From Stromatinia cepivora (taxonomy: Eukaryota; Ascomycota; Leotiomycetes; Helotiales; Sclerotiniaceae): DNA of 64,000 nt. A program made the translations under genes and the position numbers. Where the stretch lies: NCBI GenBank assembly GCA_014898415.1, contig RCTD01000004.1, positions 1,363,001 to 1,427,000 of the forward strand. Reading direction: 5' to 3'. The notes under the pieces are model-generated. The model did not search any database and had not been told where the DNA came from. It saw only the letters and a program-made list of their open reading frames with translations. Each line of letters begins with the position of its first letter. Position 1 is the first letter of the stretch. This document shows positions 23,815 to 35,741 of the stretch, piece by piece.

Positions 23815-24945
23815 ATGTACAAGTCCAGCTTCAATACATCCAACAACTTCATCATGTCTTTTAATTCTAACAACGATGGTAAAGGCATCAAACGTAAGAC
23901 CGGTTTGTTGGGTAGTATTCGTGATAAGTTAGGTCGGCCAAAGAGTCACGCATCGAAGAGTCCATTATCATCTTCAAGGGGAATTCCGGAGAATGCTCCT
24001 CCACCAGCATATACTTCCACATCTCCTACATCATACAACGACGCTTCTGCATCCTATAATAATGCTCCCGCGTTCTACAATAATGCTGCTACAACATACA
24101 ACACTGCTTCTACATCCCAGAACTATTCTCCTACATCCTACAGCAATACTTTTGCATCACAGCATGCCTCCACAGTTCCCCAGGCTGCGGAAACTATTCC
24201 ACCACATGACCTCGACAGTTCACCATATGCCCTTCTTTCCACATTCGACACAGTCCTTCTCATCGATGATTCTTCCAGCATGGAATGGTATTCTAAGCCT
24301 ACAGCTTGGCAACAAGTCTTCTTCGCTCTTCAAACCATAGCACCAATCATCACTTCCTACGATGCTGATGGTATCGACGTTTACTTCATGAACCACACGA
24401 GTAAACACAGGGGTAATGAGAGCGAAGGCGTTGCACCCACTGGTTACTACAACATTCAAAGTTCAGCTTCAGTTGAAGAAATATGGACTATGGTAGATAG
24501 ACCATGTGGCATAACCCCCACCGGCAAACGCATCAAAGATATCCTCTCCCCTTACATGAAGCGACTCAAGAAGGAACTTAAAGCGGGTCGAGACGTCAAA
24601 CCATTAAATTTGATCGTCATAACCGATGGAGCCGCTTCCGATGATCCCGAATCAGAAATCGTCAAAATTGCCAAAGAGCTGGATGCACTCGACGCACCAC
24701 TTACGCAAGTAGGAATCCAATTCTTCCAAGTAGGAAAGGTGGCCGAGGCAAAACAAGCATTGGAGGATCTTGATGATGCTTTGGAGCACAGATACAAGAT
24801 TAGAGATATGGTAGATACTGTCACATGGAATGGACGTGATAGCGAAGCAGGATTGTCTGGTGAAGGAATCGTCAAGGCTGTACTTGGTTCGGTCATCAAG
24901 AGACTTGATCATAAGCCAGCCAGCGGAGAACATACCAGGAGTTGA
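23815..24945 (+). CDS. von Willebrand factor A domain protein
   Basis: A single-exon gene of 376 residues; the ATG at 23815 is the first in frame, with an alternative at residue 14. The N-terminus is basic (KGIKRKTGLLGSIRDKLGRP) and is followed by PPPAY (a PPxY motif, residues 62-66) and a Tyr/Asn/Ser/Thr-rich repeat (YNNAPAFYNNAATTYN, residues 74-110). The VWA domain starts at about residue 145 with the MIDAS motif VLLIDDSSSM (Asp151, Ser153, Ser155), continues through VYFMNHTS, CGITPTGKRI and NLIVITDGAASDD, and ends near residue 350. It has no signal peptide, so it is probably cytoplasmic. Fungal proteins of this type have no settled function. The PPxY could recruit a WW-domain ligase (inference). 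Confidence 0.85.
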   Translation: MYKSSFNTSNNFIMSFNSNNDGKGIKRKTGLLGSIRDKLGRPKSHASKSPLSSSRGIPENAPPPAYTSTSPTSYNDASASYNNAPAFYNNAATTYNTASTSQNYSPTSYSNTFASQHASTVPQAAETIPPHDLDSSPYALLSTFDTVLLIDDSSSMEWYSKPTAWQQVFFALQTIAPIITSYDADGIDVYFMNHTSKHRGNESEGVAPTGYYNIQSSASVEEIWTMVDRPCGITPTGKRIKDILSPYMKRLKKELKAGRDVKPLNLIVITDGAASDDPESEIVKIAKELDALDAPLTQVGIQFFQVGKVAEAKQALEDLDDALEHRYKIRDMVDTVTWNGRDSEAGLSGEGIVKAVLGSVIKRLDHKPASGEHTRS

Positions 24946-25559
24946 TGATTTTACTCTTTTCTTTTTATTTCATTTGTTCCAGCTTCATCAATATGACTGA
25001 CGCCACTCGAGTTATCTACTAGCTTCTTTGAACAATTTCTTTTTTCTCTTTCTTTTCATATTTTGATGGCTTTCGAGACACATAAGTGAGCTCTTTTATG
25101 ATATTTGGGCGCTATGGCAAAGAAAACTTTGGTATCGCTCCAGGATTCCTTCATGGTATCTATTAGGGTACGGCGCGTTACTGGGGTTCTAGAGGACAAT
25201 ATTTTCTTAATCCATAATGAGTAATATCATAATCTACTACTTACTCACCTCACGCATATGTATTCAATGACTTGAGGTTTTTGGCATCTACTTGTGTTCT
25301 ACGTTCTGCTCTATCCAGGACACGCATATGTTAACAGCTTGACTTTATTCCGCCTCTTCACTCGATACATCAATCCTCCCTCCGTACTCCGTATATACAA
25401 CTCCACCCAAAACAAACATCGGGACAAAAAGCTAGGTATTTATAATATAAACTTCAAGAAGAAAATCCGGATTCGATCTGTTTATAAACAACACAAACTA
25501 GCTTTATAATACCCCTCCCTCTCTTCTCTTCTCTGTACTAATACTCGCTTGAGCTTTTA

Positions 25560-25800
25560 TATGATCTATGGTTAGTGGAGCTGCGGGCTGGTGTAGAGGA
25601 TGTGATGTGGGATTGGTGTGGGAGGTGATTCGGGGTTTTAGTGGCGGGGCTTTAGTAATGGGGTTTCAGCGATGGGGTTTGTTGTATCGGGTAGGTGGGA
25701 AGGGGGAGAGTGGAGGAAGAGTAGGGTAGGGGAGAAGGGAAGAGAAGGGATGGGGAAGGGAGAAGGGAAGGGGAGGGGAGGGGAGGAAAGAGAATCACAA
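25560..25800 (+). repeat. G-rich purine tract
   Basis: GGGGTTT-type repeats run into a long GGGAAGGGG/GGGGAGGGG tract. The many runs of three to four guanines could form G-quadruplexes on the plus strand. Confidence 0.7.
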
Positions 25801-26113
25801 GGTGGAAAATTAGGTAGGATATCGATTCAAGGTTAATTGGTATAGCTGGAGTAAGAAGAAGTCATATACTGGTATCTACATACATGTTGAATACATAGTA
25901 ATTAAGCCATAATACTGGACTGTCAAGCCTGGAGGGAGGATAAAAGTATTATATCACTAGAGAGTTGATCTATGCGTAGGTAGTTAAATTTGAAATTGAA
26001 TGTGGATGAAAGCAATCTGTAGGGTTTCAAGGAAAGGAAGATACAAACGGGAATGAATCGGGATGTAGAAGGAAGATGTCGTTTTCTTGCTTCTGCATAT
26101 GATGCAGCAATAG

Positions 26114-26148
26114 TCATTACAATTACAATTACAATTACAATTACAATA
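26114..26148. repeat. ATTACA hexanucleotide microsatellite
   Basis: Five to six tandem copies of ATTACA. Confidence 0.9.
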
Positions 26149-26564
26149 GTCACATCCATATCCTAATGTTTGTTGATTCGATGGCAAAGTATAAGAATCT
26201 TTAAATTAGCGAAATATGGCTTTGATATATAAAATGAATCTAAGAGGGTCTTTATTAATTATCGATCTAGTCTCTTTAGATAAATGATAAATGGGCTGGG
26301 AATCATTTACTCCGGATATATTCATAAATCGAGAACTCATTTCTGATCTCCAACTTCCTGCTCCTAGCCACGGAATTACAAATACAATCATAGTGATAGG
26401 TCACATTGTATATTCGCCAATACCTTCACCCTCACCGACACCTCCCTCCTCTTTGCCCTCGGCTCATCACCATCTCCCACATATCAAATTCACAAACCCC
26501 CTGGCTCCGTAAAACCACCAGTAGAACAACCAGTTTTCTAACCCGCTTCCATCCGCCGCCTCTC

Positions 26565-26592
26565 TCAATCTCAATCTCAATCTCAATCTTCT
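26565..26592. repeat. CTCAAT hexanucleotide microsatellite
   Basis: Four to five tandem copies of CTCAAT. Confidence 0.85.
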
Positions 26593-28385
26593 ATTCACTC
26601 CCTTATCTTTATTTTATCTTCCTTCTTCCAAGGACTGAACGATCGTATGACTTTTGAGTTGTAAAGTTATAAGTAGATTTCTATTCACTTGTTTCTAAAT
26701 GGCTCACTTTGAGGTGATGCATTGTAGCCGCGGTCTAAGATCGGTAGCCCGTTCAGCCCATTTGATGCCCGGGTTTTGATATGTGACGTGAGGATGAGGC
26801 GTTTTGTGGAGGCTGAGCCTCTGAGGGGGTCTTTGGGTGTATTCACCATCTGTTTGTAGGATGCAAAGCCTATAGCAAGAAGAAAGATGAGGATGATAAC
26901 AGACAAAAAATGCAATGAGAAAACTGGATGGGTTCAGAAAGAAGCGCATAGATGTAGATGTTCGCTATTAGCCATTTCATCACCAGCATCATTTCATTTG
27001 TATATCAGATTCACCACTTCATCACTTCTCATGCACCTTACTCACATCATCTTCTTCGTCATTTCAAAGCATACCATCACAAAATTCATATCACCAACAC
27101 ATAACACAGAAACCCATAAATAAAAAGCTTATCCATTCATTTATTTCCTCTCTGCAAAAATGCTATCTAAGCCTTCCTTCCTTGCTTGCCATATCCATCA
27201 CCCTTCTTTAAAACCGAGACGATTGATCGATCAAACATGCTCAAAATTGCCAACGCAAGAAGAGTCAAAAAAAGACCTGAAGCTTAAGCATAAATTTGCA
27301 GATACGTATCGCGGAAATCTCTGTAAAACAAAGATGAAGAAACTTTTTCTGTGCCAGTAAAACCGTAGAATAGAAAACCCCATTCGTTGAAAACCCTCCA
27401 TCAAATCCCAACCTGGAAACAGAGGGAGAAAAGAAAAGAAATAAAGAGACCCATTGATATCCATTGCATAATTACCTACTCCTAGCAAAAAACTAGATAG
27501 GAGAGAAAACCTGCCCGGAAAATATGTGTTCCATCACCGCGCATCTGATAGATTTCCATGTATACCTTCTTTTGAAAGAAGATACTTGTTTTGGGAAAAA
27601 TCAGATTGGAAAACAAAAATTCGAAGGAAGGTTTGTAATTCGTCCTTGAGAGAGGAATTTGTGGTGGAGTGGGTGAAAGAAGATGAAGTGTGTCGTCCAT
27701 ATCCAGATGTGTGCCATGTTCCATATTGTTGTTGGTTGAAAGATAGTGACCACCGAGCAGCAAGGTAGATCAAATCCTATCCTATGGAAACTGGAAAAAG
27801 AACACCAAAAGGAAAGAAGGGAGAAGCATATTCGTATCCAGAGTAAAATTGAACATCGAGCCGCCAAGTTTGGAAAACCAACCGATTGTGCGTGCGCGAG
27901 GAAAATAAAGGCGTTGATAGGAAACTATGGTACAAGGTGAAGCTTTGCAAATTGACTGTCGGAGAAAAGACATGGAAGCTTCGATGAAAGTAGGTAGTTA
28001 TGTTGAACGCCGGATGAAAGAGTTGAAATTGAATGCGTGCCAAGGAAAATGAAGACGAGAACGAGGATGAATTTTTTTTAGGTTGTATGCGTGAATTTGG
28101 TGGTGTGAAAAGTGGTGTGGTGTCGTAAACCAAAGGATCTCCAGAGATGCTTTGGGAAGAAGATGAGAGAGTCGAGGGTGAAGTAGTAGTAAGTTTGCTT
28201 TCCCACAATAGAACTTTCAGGGGAAAGAACAAGTAGGTAGTAACTAGGTGCAGTATCGTACGCTGATCGAAAGCTCTGAATAGATGACGTTGACAATGGC
28301 TCATCGGTCGGACCAGAATGATGGAAGTTGGAAAGATGACGATCTATATGCGAGAAATTTGTGCGTAGTACTGTACGAAGACCAC

Positions 28386-30237
28386 TTAGGTCATGAGAAG
28401 GACATTCGCCTTGTGAAGATTTTTGGCGATGATGGTAATGGAGTTGTCATCACGCATGGTAATGGAAGGAGTCATGACTAGCTTGAGACGCTTTTGCTTC
28501 GTCTGCAACTGGTATGGATTATCCCTAGGATGATCCTTTGGGGTCATGGTACCGGCTGTAAACTTCATACCAAGAAGATCGGGAAAGACGATTTGGAAGC
28601 TCAACTTAGCAGTCCACATCTTGGCACAAATTTCCATGGAGGAGATGATCATTACACCGAGATCTCCACCGGCCTTTGTGCGGGAGCATCCTTGGTTCAT
28701 TAAAGGACCAAGGATGTCACGAAGTCTCTTCGTATGGTGAACAAGCATGTCGTTACGGAATGTAACATAGTCGGGTGAGTTAATGACCGACTTGATCAGC
28801 GCGGTTTGCTCGGCGACAAGAGCTTGTCGCTTCTCATTGGAAATAACTGATAATAACAAATTAGTACTTGCAAGCTAATGGGGAGGAATAAACAAATAAA
28901 TAATACTTACTAGGCTTAGCAGCAAGACGCTCCCTAAGGCTGACCAAATGCTCCTTAACACTCTGGTTGTACTTCTCATAAGTCTCAACGCACATGATTT
29001 TTTTGAAGCAATAGTCAAGCGCCAATCTCATGACAAACCAGAAACGCGTGTTCTCGTTACCTAGCAGAGCCATTACATGGCTATGTGCACTTTGAGGATC
29101 ATTGTAGGTAACGCCCATCATATAGTTCCAGAGCTCCTGGTTTGTGCTAGCGATAGTGCGATCTCCTGCAAGATTTGGAACGCAAGCATATTCACGGCAC
29201 CATCCCTCCATAGAGGCAAAAAGATTGCCGAAGTCGTTTGTGAACTCCTTACCCGTGTCATGGACATTGGAAGGTTGGCTCTTATATGGAACCAGTGGCA
29301 TTTGCGAGCGGCGGTGATTAATGACCGTCTCGGTCTCGCTATGCACATGGTCTCGCATATTAAGTATCGACGGAACATTCTCCAAAGCACTGTCGGGAAC
29401 TGCTACGGAGACGGATGCCTTGACTCGATTGTACTCCTCTTGTGTAGGTGATATTTGGTCTCCAATGGCAGCATTCTCCATTGCTGCCAAGGAAGCTCTC
29501 GAGAGGCGTGTCATTGATGTCTTGCCACTGCTACGATATCCAGAATGCGAATTGTTGAATGAAGGAGGAGCTTCCAACCGCAATTGTGAGTGAGATCGAC
29601 TGCTGCCACCTGGAAGACTGAAAGGATTGTTGTCTGATGATCTCAGTTGCGAAGCTGGTGGATGTGATGCAAGCCAAAGAATTCTCTTTCCGTTGAGTTG
29701 GTTTTCCTTGACTTGTAACTCCTCACGTTGAGAGGCGATGATGGCAAGTAACTCGCGACGGCTTGGTTCACCAGACTCATCAGAGAAATCGCTGGAAGCA
29801 TCTAGAAGCTGGCGCTCGAGATCTTTGACTTGATTCATGTATTGCTCTTCGGTTTTAGTAACAAAGACTTGTTGAGCGGCGAAGTCGACAACGAGGTTTT
29901 GAAGTTCGACACCGATCTTGTGTTGAACTTTTTGTGGGATAGATGTAGTCTCACAGATTGTCTTGATGATATCTGCGACTCTAGTCTCCATCCAGTCCTG
30001 GAGACTTTGAGAGACAGTTCGATGGTCGACAACTTCAGCTCTGTGACCTCTGGTTGATGGTGGGCTGGTGACGGAGGGTCCAGAGCTTGAGATACTTTCC
30101 CTCTTTTTGTGCTTTGGCTGAGAAGGAACGAACTGCGGAACAGAGGGGTCCATGGATTCCGATCGATTCATTGTACCGCGAAGATCGGCTTCGGCTGGCT
30201 TTCGGGACGGGCGTGATCTATTCGGTAGGTGCGACAT
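28386..30237 (-). CDS. Uncharacterised fungal protein, 595 residues
   Basis: The exons (minus strand) are 28911-30237 and 28386-28846; the 64-base intron has a GTAAGT donor and a CAG acceptor, and phase 1 joins give 595 residues. The start is ATG 30237 (MSHLPNRSRPSRKP). Residues 1-75 are basic, Ser/Pro-rich and disordered-looking. Residues 80-180 are helical with a probable coiled coil (EEQYMNQVKDLERQLLDAS, then ELLAIIASQREELQVKENQ). Residues 190-290 are Ser-rich. The last 300 residues look folded and helical, with FWFVMRLALDYCFKKIMCVE and AKMWTAKLSFQIVFPD. No family is recognised. The coiled coil and disordered head suggest a scaffold-like role, but that is speculation. Confidence 0.8.
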
Positions 30238-30953
30238 AATAAGTAATAGTAGTTTTGATTACGAATGATAGTAATAGTAGTTGAATGTATAGTTGAAAGG
30301 ACTTGAGAGTATGCGCGAGCCCCAAAAAGATTGATAAAGTGTGAGGTGGAACTTCAGGATTTGACTTGTATCTGCGACTGTTGTAGAAAGAAAGAAAGAG
30401 GAGCTTGTATCTGCGGTAGGGAGAGTAATAAAAAGGTAATTTAAGATAGTGGGGAAATAGGTTGCAGAGTCTCGCTAGTTGAAAAGTTTTTTTCTTTGAA
30501 GTAGAAGAAATAATATCGATCTTGAAGGTGAAGTAAAATGGGTCATGAATCAAGAATTAATCTTGGTGAAGAAGCCACTCGGCATATGTGAGAATGCTTC
30601 TGGTATCCGAGGGAACAGTGAATTGCACCAGCGAATAATGATTAGATCAGGAGATGAAGTGCGGGGAAACATTCATCACCATGACAAAGTAAACAAATTA
30701 AAAACATACGACTGCAGTTTCATGCGTCGTTCAGTTTGCGTTCATCAAATTTTGGTATTTCACGATAGTTACAGAATGCTCACTGAGCTTTTGGGATATC
30801 ATTTCCATGCGAAGAAGTGTTATATGTCTATGAAAGTGTAATTTCTCAGTAAGAGCGTTTGAAAGCTATTTCAGTGCATGTGTGCAAGGAAGTGCTTTTT
30901 GTAGATGAGCCATTCTCGATCATTGCTTTTGATGAGATGGGACCAGTTTTTGC
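30238..30953. other. Promoter of the 595-residue gene and flank
   Basis: About 700 bases with no gene. Simple AT-rich promoter-like DNA. Confidence 0.5.
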
Positions 30954-31642
30954 TCAAAAATAATATGTCGATGGCGCAAATTGAGCATTTGGGAAGCTAT
31001 CCCCATGTGTGACAAAGACTTGAGTGCCATATGTCATGAAATTTGAACCAGTACATTTGAAATTGCATGAAGTATCATGATGAGATGAATAGAAGGCAGT
31101 ACAATAAAGGAAGGCGGTAGGTGGTCTAAACAAGAAGTTTGATATGACACTAGTCAAGACTTCGAAGCGACTTCTCGGGTAATGACCAATGATTTTCAAT
31201 AAAAGAATTGAAGGAAAAGGGGGTTTGAGTAAACCACAAGAACTTCCAACACATCTAATTATTGTCCTCTTGAAGAGAATGTGCTTTAGAACAATTGTAG
31301 ACAAGGTACATACCCTGCCATAGAACCGTAAGAACCGTAAATTATAACAGAGTCGTCCAAGGCACGATGTCGATGCGTAAGACTGTAGCATGGTAGGAAG
31401 GTGCACCAATGTTGTTTTATACCTAGGAGGTATACAGTACCTAGGGCAGACTTCATTATCTGGAGCTCTGAGAACGGGACAGGAAGGCGCTTGTTGTAAA
31501 TGTGGAACTAAATTGCTTCCCGACTATTAATAAGAGAAATACGTTAGCATTGTGGGTGGTAGCAAGGCAGAGCAACGTGGTAAAACTTTGAATTTGAGTT
31601 CTGGGATAGAATTGAGCGTTGGAAGAATTATTTACTTACCAT
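30954..31642 (-). CDS. Possible small multi-exon gene, unknown product
   Basis: Splice signals suggest a gene. ATG at 31640-31642 is followed at once by GTAAGT, and a TTAATAG acceptor opens an exon at 31523 (SGSNLVPHLQQAPSCPVLRA, ending near 31441 with a GT donor). Further joins through a CTACAG acceptor give SLTHRHRALDDSVIIYGSYG. The frame may then run to a stop at 30954 or end earlier near 31290. The later part is Phe/Ser/Cys-rich and less convincing. No family is recognised. The exon boundaries after the second are uncertain. An 11-base minisatellite sits directly upstream, in what would be the promoter. Confidence 0.35.
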
Positions 31643-31682
31643 GGTTGATTGAGGTTTGATTTATTGATTGTGAAGGTAAAAA

Positions 31683-31800
31683 GGTAAGAGCAAGGTAAGA
31701 GCAAGGTAAGAGCAAGGTAAGAGCAAGGTAAGAGCAAGGTAAGAGCAAGGTAAGAGCAAGGTAAGAGCAAGGTAAATGCAAGGTAAGAGTAAGGTAAGGG
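31683..31800 (+). repeat. 11-base minisatellite (AAGGTAAGAGC)
   Basis: Eight to nine perfect copies followed by copies diverging to AAGGTAAGAGT and AAGGTAAGGGT. Each copy holds AG-GTAAGA, a consensus 5' splice donor on the plus strand. Confidence 0.9.
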
Positions 31801-32872
31801 TAAGGTAAGAGTAAGGAAGAGTAATGGAAGAATAATGGAAGAGGATGGTGGTAGATAGGAAGAAGAAGAGGTTTGGAGTTGGAGGTGTTTTGGAAAAAAG
31901 GATAAAGGTTTAGATGGAAAAATGAAGGGTACTAGAATCAGCTGTTGGCCAATTCACCTTGAGCAAGGTTGGGGCTGCGTAGTCACTTGACTACCAATTA
32001 AACCTGGTTTCTTTGATTATGCATGTATCTCAAAGAGAGAAAGTGTTTGGGAAAGCTCGGCAAAGCTCGAGAAAAGTAAGTGAATAAGAGTTCATGATCT
32101 GACTTTTGATAATCCTTGATCTTAATCATTCTAGTGGGCATAATCTTCATGAAGACTGAAAGCCTGTTATGTTACGATCAATGACTCCCACAACCAGCAT
32201 CTTCCTAGACTTCATAATACCATCATACATATTTCTACCTGCTAATCATTCGATGGATTCTCCCTTCAAGTCTATCCTATTCAAATGCCAGCTAAATCTT
32301 ACGAAACAATATTTTCAAAGATCTTCAGCTCAAGTATATCTTGTTTGTATTACAGCTAAACTTCATTAGATACCTTTTTCAAGGCCCTTCATACTAGTGC
32401 ATTTAGTTCTCTCCAGAACTTGCACAACAAATCCTTGTCATTCTTACTATCCTATGACAAGGCTTGTGCTTGACCCTCACCTATTTTGTAGAGTATTGTC
32501 GTTCTCCTTCTCCTCTCAGTTGATTGACAAAACTCTTCTTTCGCTTCTACCTTGTAAAGTGTTATTATTCCCCTACTCCTACCAGTCGACTTGCATTTCC
32601 TATTCTCTTTTATTTACCCAATACTACCATCTTTGCAGCTTTGTCTCATTAACAAACGCCTAGAATTACCTTTATCACTCCTCAAAATAGGCATTGTTGC
32701 TGTAAGTGACTCGCCTTACTGTTATTTCCAAAAGCTCCTGATTCTCCATTGGCGGCACGTCCTCTAGTAGCAGTGGAAGAGCTTTTCCTAGCTCAAGGCT
32801 GCAATACCGGTAGGATTGGGTCCATAAAATGAAGCAGTAAGCCACTTCTTAATACCTGCCGAGATGTTTTTA

Positions 32873-32930
32873 CAACAATCCTCTCCCAACAATCCTCTCC
32901 CAACAATCCTCTCCCAACAATCCTCTCCTA
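32873..32930. repeat. 14-base tandem repeat
   Basis: Four copies of a unit CAACAATCCTCTCC, nearly perfect. Confidence 0.9.
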
Positions 32931-32956
32931 AAACTGCGCCGAGGAGTACCCAAGCT

Positions 32957-33246
32957 AACGGCACACCTTCATATTAGAAAGACTATATCCACCAGCTAAT
33001 CTGTGCACCTCTAGACCGAGCAATATCGGAACACCATCTAGCATTGACGAAAGTAACAGACATCTGGGCCTGAAGTTCGAAAAGATTTCTGTTAGTGACG
33101 AATCCGCTTCCAGCAAGACATCAACCATACGAAAAGAAAATATCATAGTTGCAGTTTCATATAGCCGTCCTCCCAACTCAATGGGCTACGCGTTTAACTC
33201 CTTCATTTGTTGGGGTGCACAAATCAAGATACAAGGACATGCATGA
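32957..33246 (+). pseudogene. Coding-like open frame, unknown, no start codon
   Basis: About 96 codons without a stop and varied composition (TSRPSNIGTPSSIDESNRHL, then FEKISVSDESASSKTSTIRK). There is no usable start codon at its 5' end, so it would be an internal exon or a fragment. The opposite strand is also open across most of it, so strand is uncertain. Confidence 0.2.
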
Positions 33247-34589
33247 CGTACTGGCAATACTACGAATTCAAACGAAATGCTGGGTAGCTGGTGGCCAGCT
33301 CGCCTAGTTCGAAACATTGGTCTTCGGAGGCAGGCCTGGGCATGCATGGACACACGCTGTTGACTAGATGCTATGGCAGTCGCTGCGGAGATTACGGGTA
33401 CTGGAACTGTCACAAAAGGTTAAGTTAGACCAATTTTACCAATGTTCTCACCAAACTTCCAGCACTCAATGATCTCAGAAGTATGGATCATGACCATTCC
33501 TGACCGCAGATAGCTTACCAACAGTCGGCGGCGTCACTTCTCAGGTAAATCACCATCCCGCATGCACTCCGATAGGAGCGTAAGTATTTCACTCACGTTC
33601 ATCATCTCGTCCAACAGATCTGCTTAAGCTTCCAAACCCCCGAGTTTCCAGTCTCCAAAGAAGACCTAGGTCGTTGATCCACCGGCAAAATCTTTTTGCG
33701 CAGTAAGTTATTCCTAAGTGTGGAAGAAACAATCCGTCCTGAAAACGGCATACAAGCTAACCGTCTATAGCTAAAAGGCACGCTTCAGACACCATAAGCC
33801 ACGAAACGCGAGATGGCTGCCGAGGGACAGTATGCAGCATTCGCCAGCACCATCGCAACAGGTGCGTAAGTGAACACTACTATTCAATTCGATCAAGAAA
33901 AAAAGCAAGGACGGAACGAACCACCCCTGAGCAAATAAATGTCTTCCCGCCCAAAAAACCCACAATTTCATGATCAGAAGAATAAAGTTGGCCACAGCTG
34001 CACCGCGAAAGGCTTTGGAAAGTTGATAGACCTAGCCAGGGGAGAGTTCTCGAAGCGCATGCAGCCAGGGGATGACAAAAGCGATAGTCTCAGACCTCCA
34101 CTCTCTTGATAATGTATGCAAACAAGTCATTCCAATGGAGAGTATACGTATCTGCGATTTGCATGTTTGTAGTCAGCTTTTCCATGAACCAAGGACGCCG
34201 TGATCTCCAGATTGCCTTCCATGACTTTACCAAAGTCTTCCATAATTCTGCCAGCACAAAAAAATAGACCAACATATTTGAAGACTTGAGAGTTGAATAT
34301 GCGGTAGTATTTGAATTAGCATTTGTCTCGTAGTTCCCTTAAATATAGTTAGGAAGTTCTACAAGATATGCTCAAATAACTTTTGTAGGAATGGCAGATA
34401 TCGATCGACCGATGTGCAATTGCAACGACGAGGACAAGACAACTGCACACGCGGCGCACAAAGAGCTAAAAGACCTACATGGCCCGGTATAACCAGCAAC
34501 TTGCTAATCAGACCGATGGCGGTCAGGAAATGCACTGGTCTCTATTCATGAACAATCATATTTGATCCTCTCATTTACCCAGATACTGT

Positions 34590-34863
34590 GCAATGATTCG
34601 AATCAGCAGTCTGCACCCCATGGATAGAACATTCTTTCCACGTCAGCAGCCTAATTTTTCCTCTGGGGTCAAGCACTCTTTACTCCCACTCCCACTCCCA
34701 AACCGAGTTTAGAGGCATCGATGAGACATCAAGCCGACCTCTATACCCCTCATCACCAACCAATATTACCGAAGCTCCCTACAACTCACACAACCACCCG
34801 ATATTTGCGTATATTCAACCAGATCCCAGCTACATAAACTACATCAACCTTCCCAATCATTGA
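34590..34863 (+). pseudogene. Coding-like open frame ending in TGA, unknown
   Basis: An open frame ending with PLYPSSPTNITEAPYNSHNH, then PIFAYIQPDPSYINYINLPN and His-stop. It lacks an upstream start in frame; an AG acceptor near 34607 could open it as a last exon. No family is recognised. Confidence 0.2.
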
Positions 34864-35741
34864 AAGATACTTGTGCTCACAATATCCGCGATTTTCTCTT
34901 CGAGTTTTCATCCTCGGCATACTATGTTCAGTAACAGCCATTCCAAAATACAGTTAGCATACTGTTATCATCTGGTTCGAACAGAATTCATTCCATTGAT
35001 ATCTTAGGTCGCATCAAACAGCGTGTCTTCCAGCACCTCGAACAGCATATCGATCAAATCTCGCTCTGAGGGCGGCTCATAAGCCAGTATTCGACATGAG
35101 CGAGAATACCTCCTGATCGACGATGTTACCAGTAACCAAGTGGATGTGTCAGTTTCCGCGGTTCAAAAGTCAATTAATTGTTTTCTAAAGTCAGGCGGCA
35201 GAGAAATGCCAAGCCAAGCCAAACCAGCTTAGCCGAAGAACATAGGAGACAAGTAGATATATTCCTGATACACTACCTAGGTAGAGACTTACAAGGTCGA
35301 GATTCTTTCGCGGTCTCATCTGATAGTTGAGTTGTGGATGATTATATTTTTACCTCAATATAAAACACCACATCCTCCATCACCTCCACCTACACCTCCA
35401 CCATCGTCAAAATCTCCTTCCTTTCTCTTAGAGTCAAAAAATAATCACAACAACGATGAATTCACCAAACCATGCAATGCAATTCCATTTACACCTACTT
35501 ACTACCTGTACAAATCATACAATTCCATCTATCATGCCACTTACAGCAGTATCCGCATCCACACCCATCTAGACCAACTCTGCTGATGATCATCCTCGTT
35601 CCGAGAATCCGCCCGTATGTGCATGATAAAAAACGACAAAAAGAAAAAGACAAGACATGTATAATCTCCAAGTTTCACCACTCAATCTTCCACCGTATTC
35701 ATTCTAGATGCACTTGAGAAAATCGTTGGATACACTTAGTA

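Larger units (their letters stand above)
24946..28385. other. Gene-poor region, 3.4 kb
   Basis: No recognisable gene. It holds a G-rich purine tract (about 25560-25800), an ATTACA hexamer array (26114-26148) and a CTCAAT array (26565-26592). Frames between 27.0 and 28.3 kb are Phe/Ser/Leu-rich and look like 3' flanking DNA of the gene at 28.4-30.2 kb. Confidence 0.5.
31801..35741. other. Gene-poor region with coding-like fragments
   Basis: No complete gene could be built in 3.9 kb. Features: a diverged 70-base direct duplication at about 32455-32598, a 14-base repeat at 32873-32930, an open plus-strand frame at about 32957-33246, and another at about 34590-34863. Their composition is protein-like, but I recognise no family and splice sites do not link them convincingly. 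Confidence 0.4.

Noticed and set aside
27777..28304. 175-codon minus-strand frame
   Set aside because: Phe/Ser/Leu-rich, with no ATG context or domain; more likely the 3' flank of the gene at 28.4-30.2 kb.
31683..31800. CRISPR array
   Set aside because: The units are 11 bases in direct tandem with no spacers, and this is a fungal genome.
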